From NCBI GenBank assembly GCA_012729475.1, contig JAAYDB010000090.1, positions 1-58,864 on the forward strand: DNA of 58,864 nucleotides, given 5' to 3'. Under the pieces are notes generated by a model that had not been told where the DNA came from, did not search any database, and saw nothing but the letters and a program-made list of their open reading frames with translations. This DNA comes from Bacteroidota bacterium (GTDB taxonomy: Bacteria > Bacteroidota > Bacteroidia > Bacteroidales > VadinHA17). Of the stretch, positions 46,320 through 55,098 are shown piece after piece (position 1 is the first letter of the stretch; the number at the start of each line of letters is the position of its first letter). A program made the position numbers and the translations under genes.

Positions 46320-47531
46320 ATGATCATTCTAGTTTTAAATTGCGGAAGCTCGTCTATCAAATACCAACTTTTTGAAATGTCTGACGGAAACAGGATGCTT
46401 GCTAAAGGTGTTCTGGAACGTATTGGATTGAACGAGAGCATTGTTACACATAAACCTACAGGGAAGGATGACTATAAAGTAATAACTGATATCCCTGATC
46501 ATACAACAGGAATAAATATAGTGATGGATATTCTTTGTCATCCTAAGCATGGTGTTATTCGGAATATTAATGAGATAAAAGCTGTTGGACACAGAGTTGT
46601 TAACGGTGGAGAAGCATATAAGGAGAGTGTCCTGGTTGACAATGACGTCAAAAAAGTGATTGAAGAATGTATTGAACTTGCCCCTCTTCATAATCCGGCA
46701 AATCTGAAAGGAATATTGTCAGTTGAAAAACTCATACCCGGTGTTCCACAGGTTGCCGTTTTCGATACATCTTTTCATCAGACAATGCCTGATTATGCCT
46801 ATATGTATGCCTTACCTTACGAATACTATGAGAAATATAAGATCAGAAAATACGGATATCATGGGACAAGCCATAAGTTTGTAGCATCCAAAGCAGCAAG
46901 GCTTATTGGGAAAGATATAAAAGACCTTAAAATTATTACCTGCCATCTTGGCAACGGAGCATCTATAACTGCTGTCAATAAAGGAGAGTCAATAGATACA
47001 TCAATGGGATTTACTCCTGTTGATGGCCTGATAATGGGTACACGAACCGGAGAAGTTGATCCTGGTGTATTGGTTTATATTGCAGATAAAGAGAGCCTTA
47101 ATCTGACTGGTGTTAATAATATGATCAATAAGAAAAGCGGGGTATTTGGTATATCACAAATATCTTCTGATATGCGTGACCTCGAAACTGCTGCTGATGC
47201 AGGCAATAATAAAGCAATTCTGGCTCTTAAAATGTATGCTTATAAAGTTAAAAAGTTTATTGGCTCATATATGGCTGCACTGAATGGATGCGATTTGTTG
47301 GTTTTTACCGGAGGGATAGGGGAGAACGATTTCAGTATGAGAAAGATGATATGTTCAGATATGGAAAATCTGGGAATAATTTTCAATGATTCAGTAAATG
47401 ACGGATCAAGAGGTGTCGACATTATCATTTCGAAACCTGGTTCACCGGTAATTATTGCCGCAGTCACAACTGATGAGGAATTCGTAATAGCTTCTGATAC
47501 TCGGTCTATTGTCGAAAAATATACTCATTAA
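46320..47531 (+). CDS. ackA: Acetate kinase
   Basis: 403 residues. Converts acetyl phosphate + ADP to acetate + ATP. ASKHA-fold motifs: LVLNCGSSSIKYQLF, GHRVVNGGEAY, DTSFHQTMPDYAYMYALPYEYYEKY, YGYHGTSHKFV, CHLGNGASITAV, and FTGGIGENDFSMR. Full length, ATG start, 18 bases after pta and 14 before the first ptb. Confidence 0.97.
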   Translation: MIILVLNCGSSSIKYQLFEMSDGNRMLAKGVLERIGLNESIVTHKPTGKDDYKVITDIPDHTTGINIVMDILCHPKHGVIRNINEIKAVGHRVVNGGEAYKESVLVDNDVKKVIEECIELAPLHNPANLKGILSVEKLIPGVPQVAVFDTSFHQTMPDYAYMYALPYEYYEKYKIRKYGYHGTSHKFVASKAARLIGKDIKDLKIITCHLGNGASITAVNKGESIDTSMGFTPVDGLIMGTRTGEVDPGVLVYIADKESLNLTGVNNMINKKSGVFGISQISSDMRDLETAADAGNNKAILALKMYAYKVKKFIGSYMAALNGCDLLVFTGGIGENDFSMRKMICSDMENLGIIFNDSVNDGSRGVDIIISKPGSPVIIAAVTTDEEFVIASDTRSIVEKYTH

Positions 47532-47545
47532 TCAAAAAACTAAGC

Positions 47546-48448
47546 ATGGTTTTAAAAAATCTGTCTGATCTTAAAAATATTGCGGTAAATGGCCCCAAAA
47601 GAAAACTTATCCTTGCAGCCGCCCAGGATAAGGATTGTCTTGCTGCAGTAATAAAAGCATGGCAAGATGGTGTTATAGAACCTGTGCTTGTAGGTGATGA
47701 AAGTAACATCAGGGAAATTTGTGATGCCAATCATTTTAATATTGATGGTATTTCCGTTGTCAATGAACCGGACATTGAAACAGCTGTTCAGACATCAGTA
47801 AGATTAGTCCATAACAAAGAAGGTGATATCCTTATGAAAGGCAAAGCAGGTACCTCAACAATCCTTAAGAGTGTGCTTGATAAGCAGTGGGGACTGAGAT
47901 CAGGCAGGTTATTATCACATATTGCACTTTTTGAGGTTGAAGCATACTCAAAAGTTTTTGCTGTTACAGATGTTGCCATGAATATTGCCCCAAAACTTAA
48001 GGAGAAAATAGCAATTCTTAATAATTCTGTTTCCTGCCTCAATGCTCTTGGTTATAAATGTCCGAAAGTAGCTATTCTGGGAGCAGTGGAAATGGTTAAC
48101 GAAAATATGGAAGCTACCCTGGATGCTGCTCTTCTTTCCAAAATGAATCAGCGAGAACAAATAAAAAACTGTATCATTGATGGACCTCTTGCCTTTGATA
48201 ATGCTGTCAGTTATGAAAGTGCAATCCAAAAGGGGATAAAAAGTGAAGTCGCCGGAGATACTGACCTGTTGCTGATGCCTGATATTGAAGTGGGGAATGT
48301 CTTATATAAATCGCTTGTTTTCTTTGCAAAAGCAAAAGTGGCATCCATGATTCTCGGGGCAATTGTACCTATTGTTCTTACTTCAAGATCTGATTCGGAA
48401 CAATCAAAATACTTCAGTGTCCTGCTTGCAGCCGGAGCCACTAAATAA
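47546..48448 (+). CDS. ptb: Phosphate butyryltransferase (first copy)
   Basis: 300-residue phosphate acyltransferase, shorter than Pta and of the Ptb type: KLILAAAQDKDCLAAVIKA, DILMKGKAGTSTILKSVLDKQWGLR, SHIALFEVEAYSKVFAVTD, AVEMVNENMEATLDAA, IIDGPLAFDNAVS and 'AGDTDLLLMPDIEVGNVLYKSL'. Makes butyryl phosphate from butyryl-CoA, though branched-chain acyl-CoAs are also possible. Third gene of the cluster; the second copy starts 7 bases after its stop. Confidence 0.93.
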   Translation: MVLKNLSDLKNIAVNGPKRKLILAAAQDKDCLAAVIKAWQDGVIEPVLVGDESNIREICDANHFNIDGISVVNEPDIETAVQTSVRLVHNKEGDILMKGKAGTSTILKSVLDKQWGLRSGRLLSHIALFEVEAYSKVFAVTDVAMNIAPKLKEKIAILNNSVSCLNALGYKCPKVAILGAVEMVNENMEATLDAALLSKMNQREQIKNCIIDGPLAFDNAVSYESAIQKGIKSEVAGDTDLLLMPDIEVGNVLYKSLVFFAKAKVASMILGAIVPIVLTSRSDSEQSKYFSVLLAAGATK

Positions 48449-48455
48449 TGTAGAA

Positions 48456-49358
48456 ATGATCACCTCTCTCGATCAAATGGTAAAATGTGTCCTTGAGTCA
48501 GGCAGGAAACACCGTATAGCTCTTGCCTGGGCACATAATTCAAACTCAATAAGATCACTGATGCAGGCTGTTAAGGATGGATTTGCAGAAGCACTCTTGA
48601 TAGGTCAGCCTGAAATAATTCTGGATGTTTGTAAAAAGACAGCTGTGAATCCCGGATTACTGAAAATTATTCCCGGTTATGACGAAGATAGTGCGATAAA
48701 ACTGGCAGTAAAACTTGCAAAAAATGGAGAAGCTGATGTTGTGATGAAAGGGATGGTCAGCACAGACAAATATCTGAAAGCAGTAATGGACAAAGAAAAT
48801 GGCTTGATGCTGCCTGATGCTGTTCTGAGTTACGTGTGTGCCCTTGAATTACCAGCTTATCACAAGTTACTTTTTATAACCGATCCGGCTGTACTTCCCT
48901 ATCCAAACCTCATGCAGAAAGTAATAATAACAAAATATGCAAGTGATATGGCCGGAAAGTTTGGTGTCAACAAACCTAAAATAGCATTGATAGGGGCTTC
49001 CGAGAAAGCTTCACCAAATTTTCATTATTCAGCCGATTATATTCAAATGTGCCAGATGGCTAAAGCTGGAGAATTTGGTGATTGTATCATGGATGGTCCA
49101 CTTGATATATTTCTTGCATGTGATAACAAAAGTCAACAGAATAAAGGTCTTACAACACCTGTAGATGGAGACGCTGATATCCTTATTTTTCCTTCTCTGG
49201 AATCCTGTAACCCTTTTTATAAGTCATTAATGCTCTTTGCAAACGGGAAACTGGCCGGCCTGCTCAGAGGTACGACAAAACCTGTTATCCTTATGTCGCG
49301 TAACGAAACAGAGAAATCCAAATATTATTGTATAGCACTCTCATGTCTTATGGTATGA
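48456..49358 (+). CDS. ptb: Phosphate butyryltransferase-like protein (second copy)
   Basis: 300 residues from the ATG at 48456, chosen because it aligns with the first copy; a longer frame from 48363 would overlap that gene. Same landmarks: KHRIALAWAHNSNSIRSLM, DVVMKGMVSTDKYLKAVMDKENGL, SYVCALELPAYHKLLFITD, SEKASPNFHYSADYIQM, IMDGPLDIFLA and 'DGDADILIFPSLESCNPFYKSL'. It has diverged strongly from the first copy, so it may act on another acyl-CoA or be a heteromeric partner. Followed 18 bases later by buk. Confidence 0.9.
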   Translation: MITSLDQMVKCVLESGRKHRIALAWAHNSNSIRSLMQAVKDGFAEALLIGQPEIILDVCKKTAVNPGLLKIIPGYDEDSAIKLAVKLAKNGEADVVMKGMVSTDKYLKAVMDKENGLMLPDAVLSYVCALELPAYHKLLFITDPAVLPYPNLMQKVIITKYASDMAGKFGVNKPKIALIGASEKASPNFHYSADYIQMCQMAKAGEFGDCIMDGPLDIFLACDNKSQQNKGLTTPVDGDADILIFPSLESCNPFYKSLMLFANGKLAGLLRGTTKPVILMSRNETEKSKYYCIALSCLMV

Positions 49359-49376
49359 GAAAATGGGCATCCGGTT

Positions 49377-50480
49377 ATGAAACCTTATCCACAAACCAGG
49401 AAAAGAACAAGACGACTGCTTCTGGTAATTAATCCCGGTTCCACATCAACAAAACATGCACTTTTTGAGGAAGATGAAGCCCTCTTTGAAGTGACTCTCT
49501 CTCATTCAGCACAGAAATTATCAGGTTTTAATGAAATCACTGAACAGTTTCATTTCCGGAAAGATCTGATATTATCAGATCTTGTTTCCCGTAAAGTTGA
49601 CCTTAACCGTATCTCTGCTGTTATAGGCAGAGGTGGACTTGTTAAGCCAATTGAATCAGGGATTTATGAAGTTAACGATAAAATGCTTGCGGATCTTCGA
49701 AAAGGTTTGCTGGGTCAGCATGCAAGTAATCTTGGGGGACTTATTGCCTACGATATTGCTCGTTCATTGCCAGCCGCTAAAGCATATATAGTTGATCCCG
49801 TTGTTGTTGATGAGTTGGAGCCAGTAGCCAGATTGTCGGGACATCCTGCAATTGAAAGGATTTCGGTTTTTCATGCTCTTAACCAAAAGGCAGTTGCTCG
49901 CATCCATGCAGAAAAGTCAGGGAAAAAATATGAAGAAATGAACCTGATTATAGCACATCTGGGTGGAGGAATAAGTGTTGGAGCACACAGGAAAGGAAGA
50001 GTAATTGATGTAAATAATGCTTTGAACGGAGATGGCCCCTTTTCTCCGGAACGATCAGGAGGACTGCCTGCCGGACAGCTGGTTGATCTGTGTTTTAATG
50101 GCAGGTATACACATAATCAGATAAAATCAATGATAACAGGAAAAGGAGGCATTGTGGCTTATCTTGGAACAAACGATTTCAAAAAAGTGTATGAAAGAGC
50201 CAGTGAGGGAGAAGAAAAAGCATCTCAAGTAATAGAAGCTGCTGTTTATCAGATATGTAAGGAAATAGGAGCTATGGCTGCTGTTCTTGAAGGAAAAGTT
50301 GACGCGATTATCCTGACCGGTGGCATGGCATACGAGAAAGATTTTACGAAAAGGATAAGCCTGAAGGTTAGTTTTATCTCTGATGTATATGTCTATCCGG
50401 GCGAAGACGAGATAAAATCACTCGCATTCAATGGTCTGCTTGCTCTTGACGATAAGATAAAGATAGGAACTTACAGCTGA
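49377..50480 (+). CDS. buk: Butyrate kinase
   Basis: 367-residue ASKHA-fold acyl kinase: RLLLVINPGSTSTKHALFE, AVIGRGGLVKPIESGIYEVN, GQHASNLGGLIAYDIA, YIVDPVVVDEL, NLIIAHLGGGISVGAHRKGRVIDVNNALNGDG (read in parts), and ILTGGMAYEK. Converts butyryl phosphate + ADP to butyrate + ATP; branched-chain acids also possible. Last gene of the five-gene cluster; its end converges with the SDR gene after 10 bases. No butyryl-CoA synthesis genes are present in the window, so whether butyrate is made or taken up is open. Confidence 0.94.
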   Translation: MKPYPQTRKRTRRLLLVINPGSTSTKHALFEEDEALFEVTLSHSAQKLSGFNEITEQFHFRKDLILSDLVSRKVDLNRISAVIGRGGLVKPIESGIYEVNDKMLADLRKGLLGQHASNLGGLIAYDIARSLPAAKAYIVDPVVVDELEPVARLSGHPAIERISVFHALNQKAVARIHAEKSGKKYEEMNLIIAHLGGGISVGAHRKGRVIDVNNALNGDGPFSPERSGGLPAGQLVDLCFNGRYTHNQIKSMITGKGGIVAYLGTNDFKKVYERASEGEEKASQVIEAAVYQICKEIGAMAAVLEGKVDAIILTGGMAYEKDFTKRISLKVSFISDVYVYPGEDEIKSLAFNGLLALDDKIKIGTYS

Positions 50481-50490
50481 AACAATGGTC

Positions 50491-51180
50491 TTATGGGCTC
50501 TCCAGAGCTACAGGTATAACTTTCCCATTGAAATATTTACTTCCATTCATGGCAAAATGTATGATTAATTCTGCCATTTCGGCCGCAGTGACGGATGCTT
50601 TGAGACTAGGGAATGCTTCTGAAAACATTTCTGTCTCTGCTGATCCCAGAGCCAGACAGTTTACTTTAATGCCTGCTTCCCTGAATTCAATGGCAAGACA
50701 CTCCGAGAGACAGGATAAAGCTGCTTTTGAAGCACTGTAACATGATAGTCCCCTGAATTTTGAACTGCCCTGAAAACCTCCCATACTGGATATATTAACA
50801 ATATGTGCTCTGTATGACATCAGTGGAAATAATGCTCTGATGACTGCAGAAGGTCCAAAAAAATTCGTTTCCATCATCTTCCTTGTTTCTTCAAGAGTCA
50901 GATTGGAAAAATCCTTCTTGATGAGCAGCCCTGCCATGTTTATCAGTATGTCGACTTTTTGCAGTTGAGAACTGACCATCGCTGTGAAAGCAGATAATTG
51001 ATTATCTATAACCGATAAATCAATATTGTAAGCGATAATATTTTCGTATCTGCCGGAGATGCTTTTTAATTCCGGAATACTTCGCCCTGTTACAACAATA
51101 GTATTCTCTGACGATTCAGCCAGCTTTATGGCTACTTCTTTCCCAATACCTTTTGTTCCTCCGTTAACTATAATTTTCAT
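50491..51180 (-). CDS. Short-chain dehydrogenase/reductase
   Basis: About 229 residues from the ATG at 51180 (MKIIVNGGTKGIGKEVA). A longer frame to 51318 adds an unrelated 46-residue leader that the family lacks and crosses the gene's own promoter match at 51234. Cofactor loop NGGTKGIG; NMAG replaces the usual NNAG; the Ser in NISSMGG and YSASK (Tyr and Lys) complete the catalytic set. Substrate unknown. It converges with buk. Its 5' end and leader are copied in decayed form at 52552-52690. Confidence 0.9.
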   Translation of the reverse strand: MKIIVNGGTKGIGKEVAIKLAESSENTIVVTGRSIPELKSISGRYENIIAYNIDLSVIDNQLSAFTAMVSSQLQKVDILINMAGLLIKKDFSNLTLEETRKMMETNFFGPSAVIRALFPLMSYRAHIVNISSMGGFQGSSKFRGLSCYSASKAALSCLSECLAIEFREAGIKVNCLALGSAETEMFSEAFPSLKASVTAAEMAELIIHFAMNGSKYFNGKVIPVALESP

Positions 51181-51300
51181 AGTACAGTGCTTATTAAGGA
51201 ATTCAAGAACTTCTTTTATTTGAATTTCTTCTTCAAAGTTAATAAAAATGTTCCTGTGCTTAATCTTACAGATATTACTGATAAGAATAGTTCGGATATA
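51151..51300. repeat. Direct repeat R, copy A (SDR 5' end and leader)
   Basis: Covers the first ~10 SDR codons and ~120 bases upstream. Its decayed copy is at 52552-52690 in the same orientation, with about 80% identity by eye over ~130 bases, including TTTTGTTCCTCC and AAGTTAATAAAAAT blocks. Confidence 0.8.
51234..51241 (-). promoter_or_regulatory. Putative -7 element of the SDR gene
   Basis: TAACTTTG on the minus strand, 53 bases before the chosen SDR ATG. The same place in the duplicate copy reads TAACTTAT, so only the functional gene keeps the element. Confidence 0.45.
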
Positions 51301-51303
51301 ATG

Positions 51304-51355
51304 TTCTGACTTGTCCACCCTGTTAAGACAAAAAATAAAAATATTGTATATCAGG
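51304..51355. repeat. Direct repeat S, copy 1 (upstream of the SDR gene)
   Basis: A 52-base block that recurs at 52419-52469; both end in ATATTGTATATCAGG and carry TTAAGACAAAAA. About 80% identical by eye with a one-base gap. Confidence 0.75.
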
Positions 51356-51449
51356 TGAAATTACCACAACAAAGTGGAAACATCAGGTAGCAAAATCAAT
51401 CGAACCGGTAAATAATTTACCAGAATATGCCTTAAAATTACCTGTTCAA

Positions 51450-52346
51450 TTATTGATTAACCTTCTTTTCAGCGAGATTATATGCAACAAGTGAATTCCT
51501 GTAGAATGTGGGCACAAGAAGGAGGTTCATATCCCTAAGATATTCTATATCTGCACTGTTTATTCCCTGGTCTTTGGTCCTGAGTAAAGAAACAGCTGTA
51601 GAGTCGGGATTGATCATAAATATTTCACCCTCCCAGTCGGTTACGATATAATAACCTGGGATTCCTGTCCAGGCAATTCCATCGCCATGATTTATGCCGT
51701 CTGTAATGAGTTGCCGGTTTTTGGACTTTAAGTCAATTGCTGCAAAGTCGTTACTCCCCTGGGAAGCCACCAGGAGACGGTCATTATCCCATAAAAGACC
51801 GTTCAGACCATTAAGCTGTTCATCAAACCATACAGATATTACTCCTTTATCATAAACATAAATCCTGTTAGCATCAGTATCTGATATATACAGGATACCA
51901 TCAGGATTGGTAGTGATATCGTTAAGCAAAGCGGCTCCCTGAACAGAGATCTTTTTGATTATTCTGCCGCTGTTAATATCCATAGCTACCACTTCGTCGA
52001 TATCTGCAGCGAAGAGAGTGTCTCCTGAAATTGCAAGTCCTTTGGGAGAACTAAGGCCCTCGATCCATCGGAGATCAACAATTTTGCCGTTTTTATCAAC
52101 CCTGGAGATAAATCCGTTTCCATCTTTTAACCTGGGTTCATTATTCAGGTTTGAGACATAAAAAATATCCCGTTTATTATCAAATATAACCGACTCAGGT
52201 GTCAGAAGCAATGTATCTGTCCTCCATGCTTCAGTTATTTCAAAATGTTTGACTTGCAAAACCTCATTAGCTGTTTTTTTTGTTCCGCTTTTACAGGAAG
52301 CAATAATAATACCTGTTAGTAAAAAGATAATAGTAATTCTTTTCAT
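51450..52346 (-). CDS. SMP-30/NHL-like beta-propeller lipoprotein
   Basis: 298 residues from the ATG at 52346; the frame runs further upstream to 52436 but lacks a signal there. Lipoprotein signal MKRITIIFLLTGIIIASCKSG with Cys18 as lipid site. The body has propeller blades such as 'SPKGLAISGDTLFAADIDEVVAMD', 'NPDGILYISDTDANRIYVY' and 'GINHGDGIAWTGIPGYYIVTDWEGEIF', as in SMP-30/gluconolactonase-like and NHL proteins. No catalytic metal set can be assigned with confidence, so an envelope binding role is as likely as lactonase activity. It has a TATATTTG -7 match 18 bases upstream. The gene is bracketed by the two S repeats. Confidence 0.82.
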   Translation of the reverse strand: MKRITIIFLLTGIIIASCKSGTKKTANEVLQVKHFEITEAWRTDTLLLTPESVIFDNKRDIFYVSNLNNEPRLKDGNGFISRVDKNGKIVDLRWIEGLSSPKGLAISGDTLFAADIDEVVAMDINSGRIIKKISVQGAALLNDITTNPDGILYISDTDANRIYVYDKGVISVWFDEQLNGLNGLLWDNDRLLVASQGSNDFAAIDLKSKNRQLITDGINHGDGIAWTGIPGYYIVTDWEGEIFMINPDSTAVSLLRTKDQGINSADIEYLRDMNLLLVPTFYRNSLVAYNLAEKKVNQ

Positions 52347-52364
52347 ATTCTTCTGATATTTTTT

Positions 52365-52372
52365 CAAATATA
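52365..52372 (-). promoter_or_regulatory. Putative -7 element of the propeller lipoprotein gene
   Basis: TATATTTG on the minus strand, 18 bases before the ATG at 52346, supporting that start over the longer frame. Confidence 0.5.
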
Positions 52373-52418
52373 AATAAATCTCCCGGAATATATAATAAGA
52401 CGTTTGACATACTTGCTG

Positions 52419-52469
52419 TCCTGACATGTCCATCATTTTAAGACAAAAATGTCAATATTGTATATCAGG
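52419..52469. repeat. Direct repeat S, copy 2 (upstream of the lipoprotein gene)
   Basis: Second copy of the S block at 51304-51355, same orientation, located on the other side of the lipoprotein gene. Confidence 0.75.
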
Positions 52470-52551
52470 CGATTACGCTAAAAATGTTTTAAATTTACCA
52501 AACTAAGGTAAATTTATGCTAAGGATAAGAGATGTTTAAATGAATTGGAGC

Positions 52552-52690
52552 TTTTGTTCCTCCATTAACTATATTTTCATTGTGCAGTGTTCGTTAAGAA
52601 ATTCAAAAATTTCGTTTATTTGCATTACTTCTTATAAGTTAATAAAAATATTCCTGTGCTTTTTCTGACAAGAATAGTAGGGATTTATTG
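52552..52690 (-). pseudogene. Decayed duplicate of the SDR 5' end and leader (repeat R, copy B)
   Basis: Matches 51151-51300. A one-base deletion in the ATGAAAATTATAGTTAACG segment breaks the frame after three codons, the -7 element is lost, and a ~15-base stretch is missing near 52660. It ends next to the start of the outer-membrane-type gene at 52699. Confidence 0.7.
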
Positions 52691-52698
52691 TTTCAGAT

Positions 52699-53313
52699 AT
52701 GACTGATTATAAAAAAATATATAGCACTTTATACAAATTGACCATTATTTCTCTGGTGATGTTAATCTTTTGTTTTATTACAACAGATGAGATTTATTCA
52801 CAGGGAAGAGCTGAAAGGGATAATCCTCCCATAAAGGAGAGATTATTTTATGGTGGTAATTTCGGTTTGCAATTCGGGTCAGTCACAGATATAGATATTT
52901 CTCCTGTTATAGGAATATGGTTGTTGCCCAGAGTTAATGTGGCAGCAGGACCTAAGTACAGGTACTACAAAGATCCATATAGTGATGGCACAGGAATTTT
53001 TGGTGGGAGAGCCTATACTGAATTTATGGTTCTGCAGGATCTGAATAACATCATACCCCTGGGTCTCAATTTTGGTTTTTTTCTGCATGCCGAGTATGAG
53101 ATACTTAGTCTTGAATCATCGTTCTGGAAATATAATCATGAATCAGGCCGCATTCTCAGGAATACAGGTCTGGCCGGTATAGGCATGAGTCAGCCTATTG
53201 GTAGACGTTCTTCCATTAATATAATGATTTTGTGGACTCTGAATGATTCTTTCAATGACTTGATGTATGATCTGTATGGTAGTCCGGAGGTACGTTTCAG
53301 TGTGATTTTTTAA
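52699..53313 (+). CDS. Putative outer-membrane beta-barrel-like protein
   Basis: 204 residues. Hydrophobic helix about 13-30 (ISLVMLIFCFITTDEIYSQ), a plausible Sec signal with cleavage after YSQ. The rest has alternating aromatic and polar residues (FYGGNFGLQFGSVTDIDISPVIGIWLL, 'VNVAAGPKYRYYKDP', 'PLGLNFGFFLHAEYEIL') and ends in RFSVIF, with a terminal Phe as in outer-membrane barrels. Family and function unknown. It begins just after the decayed SDR duplicate. The 171 bases to the next gene hold weak inverted repeats but no clear terminator. Confidence 0.7.
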   Translation: MTDYKKIYSTLYKLTIISLVMLIFCFITTDEIYSQGRAERDNPPIKERLFYGGNFGLQFGSVTDIDISPVIGIWLLPRVNVAAGPKYRYYKDPYSDGTGIFGGRAYTEFMVLQDLNNIIPLGLNFGFFLHAEYEILSLESSFWKYNHESGRILRNTGLAGIGMSQPIGRRSSINIMILWTLNDSFNDLMYDLYGSPEVRFSVIF

Positions 53314-53484
53314 TCCTCCCTGGCATTCGCTCCGGCGGGCGAGAAGGATTTGGTTTAATTCTTCGGAGTTTTATTCCGACAGGATGAGTACGTGTTCCTC
53401 TCTGGAGTTTAATCCTGTTTATTTCAGACCTGTCATACTATAAATATATTCGGTAATAATTCTCTTACACAAAATTACCGGATA

Positions 53485-54723
53485 TTAAATTCTTAGAATT
53501 TCACCTTCCGACCGTGCAATTACGACTGCAGCACAAGTGTCACCGTATACATTTACAGCTGTTCTGAACATATCCAGTATCCTGTCTACTGCAAGAATCA
53601 GCCCTATTCCTTCGAGGGGTAAACCAACAGCCCTGAGAACAACAGCCATCATAACAAGTCCGGCCATTGGAATACCTGCAGCACCTATTGCTGCAAGAAG
53701 TGCAGTTAAAACAATAATAAGATGCTGAGTGAAGCTAAGGTCAAAACCATAAGCCTGTGCTATGAAAATCACTGCTACACATTCATATAACGCTGTTCCG
53801 TCCATATTGATAGTGGCTCCAAGCGGAAGGGTGAAACTGGCTATTTTGTTCGATACCCCGTCCCTGTATTCAACAGCTTCCATGGATAACGGTAATGTAG
53901 CATTGGAAGATGATGTTGAAAAAGCGGTAAGTAAAGGTGTTGCCATGTTCCGGAAATGTTTCACAGGATTAGCTCGCCCTAATAATTTAACAGATAAGGA
54001 TAAGGTAATAAATGCATGAATCAACAGTCCTGCGAAAACAGTAACTGTATAAAGCCCAAGCCGACTAATAATTTCACTAAGATCGTTTCCCATCTGAATC
54101 TGCTGTGAAATAACCTTTGCTGTGATACTGAAAATACCAATAGGCGTAAACTTTATAACAAACATAGTGATCTTCATTACCACATCCAGAATAGCCTGGA
54201 TAACATCCATGAGCATCAATCTCGGCTTGTCTTCAATCCTGGTGATGAAGAAACCAAATAATACAGCAAAGAAAATGATTGAAAGCATATTTCCCTCAAC
54301 AAGCGATTCAAAAATATTCGTAGGAACAATCTCTATAAGAGTTGACCCGAAACTATCTGAAGCAACAGAGATATCATCAGTAGGAATTGTTAATCCAAGA
54401 TCAGCACCCACGCCTGGTTTTATAATACTTACAAGAAGAAAACCTGTGATTATTGCAGCTATCGATGAAAGAATATAATAACCAATTGTCTTTAAACCCA
54501 GTCTTCCCAGATTTCCCTTACTGCCTACACTGGCAACTCCCGTTATCACAGATGTGAGTATAAGAGGTATTATGATCATGTTAAGAGCTCTTAGGAAAAT
54601 ATCACCTATCCAGTTAGTGTAAGATGTGGCTGAAGAGAAAAAATAACCAAAGAATCCTCCCGCAATTAGCGTTATCAGGATCTGGTAGTGCAGGGGGATG
54701 TATAACCCGAGTTTTTTCATCAT
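53485..54723 (-). CDS. Dicarboxylate/amino acid:cation symporter (DAACS family)
   Basis: 412 residues, about eight helices plus re-entrant loops, inner membrane. The first hairpin signature SSSNATLPLSMEAVE and the motif NMDGTALYE near the substrate site mark the GltP/DctA family, importing glutamate, aspartate or C4-dicarboxylates with H+ or Na+. The solute cannot be fixed by eye. It starts at 54723; a -7 element inside an XRE operator at 55017-55028 points towards it, ~290 bases away, which suggests control by the XRE regulator at 55450. Confidence 0.93.
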   Translation of the reverse strand: MMKKLGLYIPLHYQILITLIAGGFFGYFFSSATSYTNWIGDIFLRALNMIIIPLILTSVITGVASVGSKGNLGRLGLKTIGYYILSSIAAIITGFLLVSIIKPGVGADLGLTIPTDDISVASDSFGSTLIEIVPTNIFESLVEGNMLSIIFFAVLFGFFITRIEDKPRLMLMDVIQAILDVVMKITMFVIKFTPIGIFSITAKVISQQIQMGNDLSEIISRLGLYTVTVFAGLLIHAFITLSLSVKLLGRANPVKHFRNMATPLLTAFSTSSSNATLPLSMEAVEYRDGVSNKIASFTLPLGATINMDGTALYECVAVIFIAQAYGFDLSFTQHLIIVLTALLAAIGAAGIPMAGLVMMAVVLRAVGLPLEGIGLILAVDRILDMFRTAVNVYGDTCAAVVIARSEGEILRI

Positions 54724-55016
54724 CTATATTTTAATTTTAAAGAAAGAAAATCCTTCTTGATAATTCAACTTAACAGATAAATTTTTACCTGCTGAGAATC
54801 GAGTATTTGAAAACAAGGCAGGAGTGTTACTCAAATAAGTAATCTATGAAAATTGTACCAGAGCATTATTGAGAGATTAAGAACAGATTAAATACTAATA
54901 CACATACTAATACAAATGGACATAAGTCATTTTGTATTGTTCTGTTTACATGGATAGTCAGACAGATATATATCCAGATTTAAGAATCCGGATATATATT
55001 TTAAAATCACATGAAA

Positions 55017-55028
55017 TTACAAATGTAA
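55017..55028. promoter_or_regulatory. TTACAAATGTAA operator overlapping a leftward -7 element
   Basis: A 5-2-5 palindrome. The minus strand of 55020-55027 reads TACATTTG, a -7 element pointing to the symporter at 54723. Confidence 0.6.
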
Positions 55029-55086
55029 AGACACCAACTACAACAATATATTTACAGGAGTAACACATATTGTGAGCACACAAAAG

Positions 55087-55098
55087 TTACACATGTAA
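55087..55098. promoter_or_regulatory. TTACACATGTAA operator
   Basis: Same palindrome core as the other sites in this gap; central dinucleotide CA. Confidence 0.55.

Noticed and set aside
48363-48455. Extended start for the second ptb overlapping the first
   Set aside because: Would overlap 86 bases of the first ptb out of frame; ATG at 48456 fits alignment with the first copy and normal operon spacing.
45282-50480. A complete butyrate synthesis pathway
   Set aside because: Only the terminal phosphotransacylase and kinase steps are present; no thiolase, hydroxybutyryl-CoA dehydrogenase, crotonase or butyryl-CoA dehydrogenase genes in the window.
51181-51318. Longer SDR start at 51318
   Set aside because: The extra 46 residues precede the first beta strand of the Rossmann fold and cover the promoter match and repeat region.
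53380-53417. Inverted repeat CAGGAT...ATCCTG after the outer-membrane-type gene
   Set aside because: Six-base arms with a 26-base loop and no T-run; too weak to call a terminator or mobile-element end.
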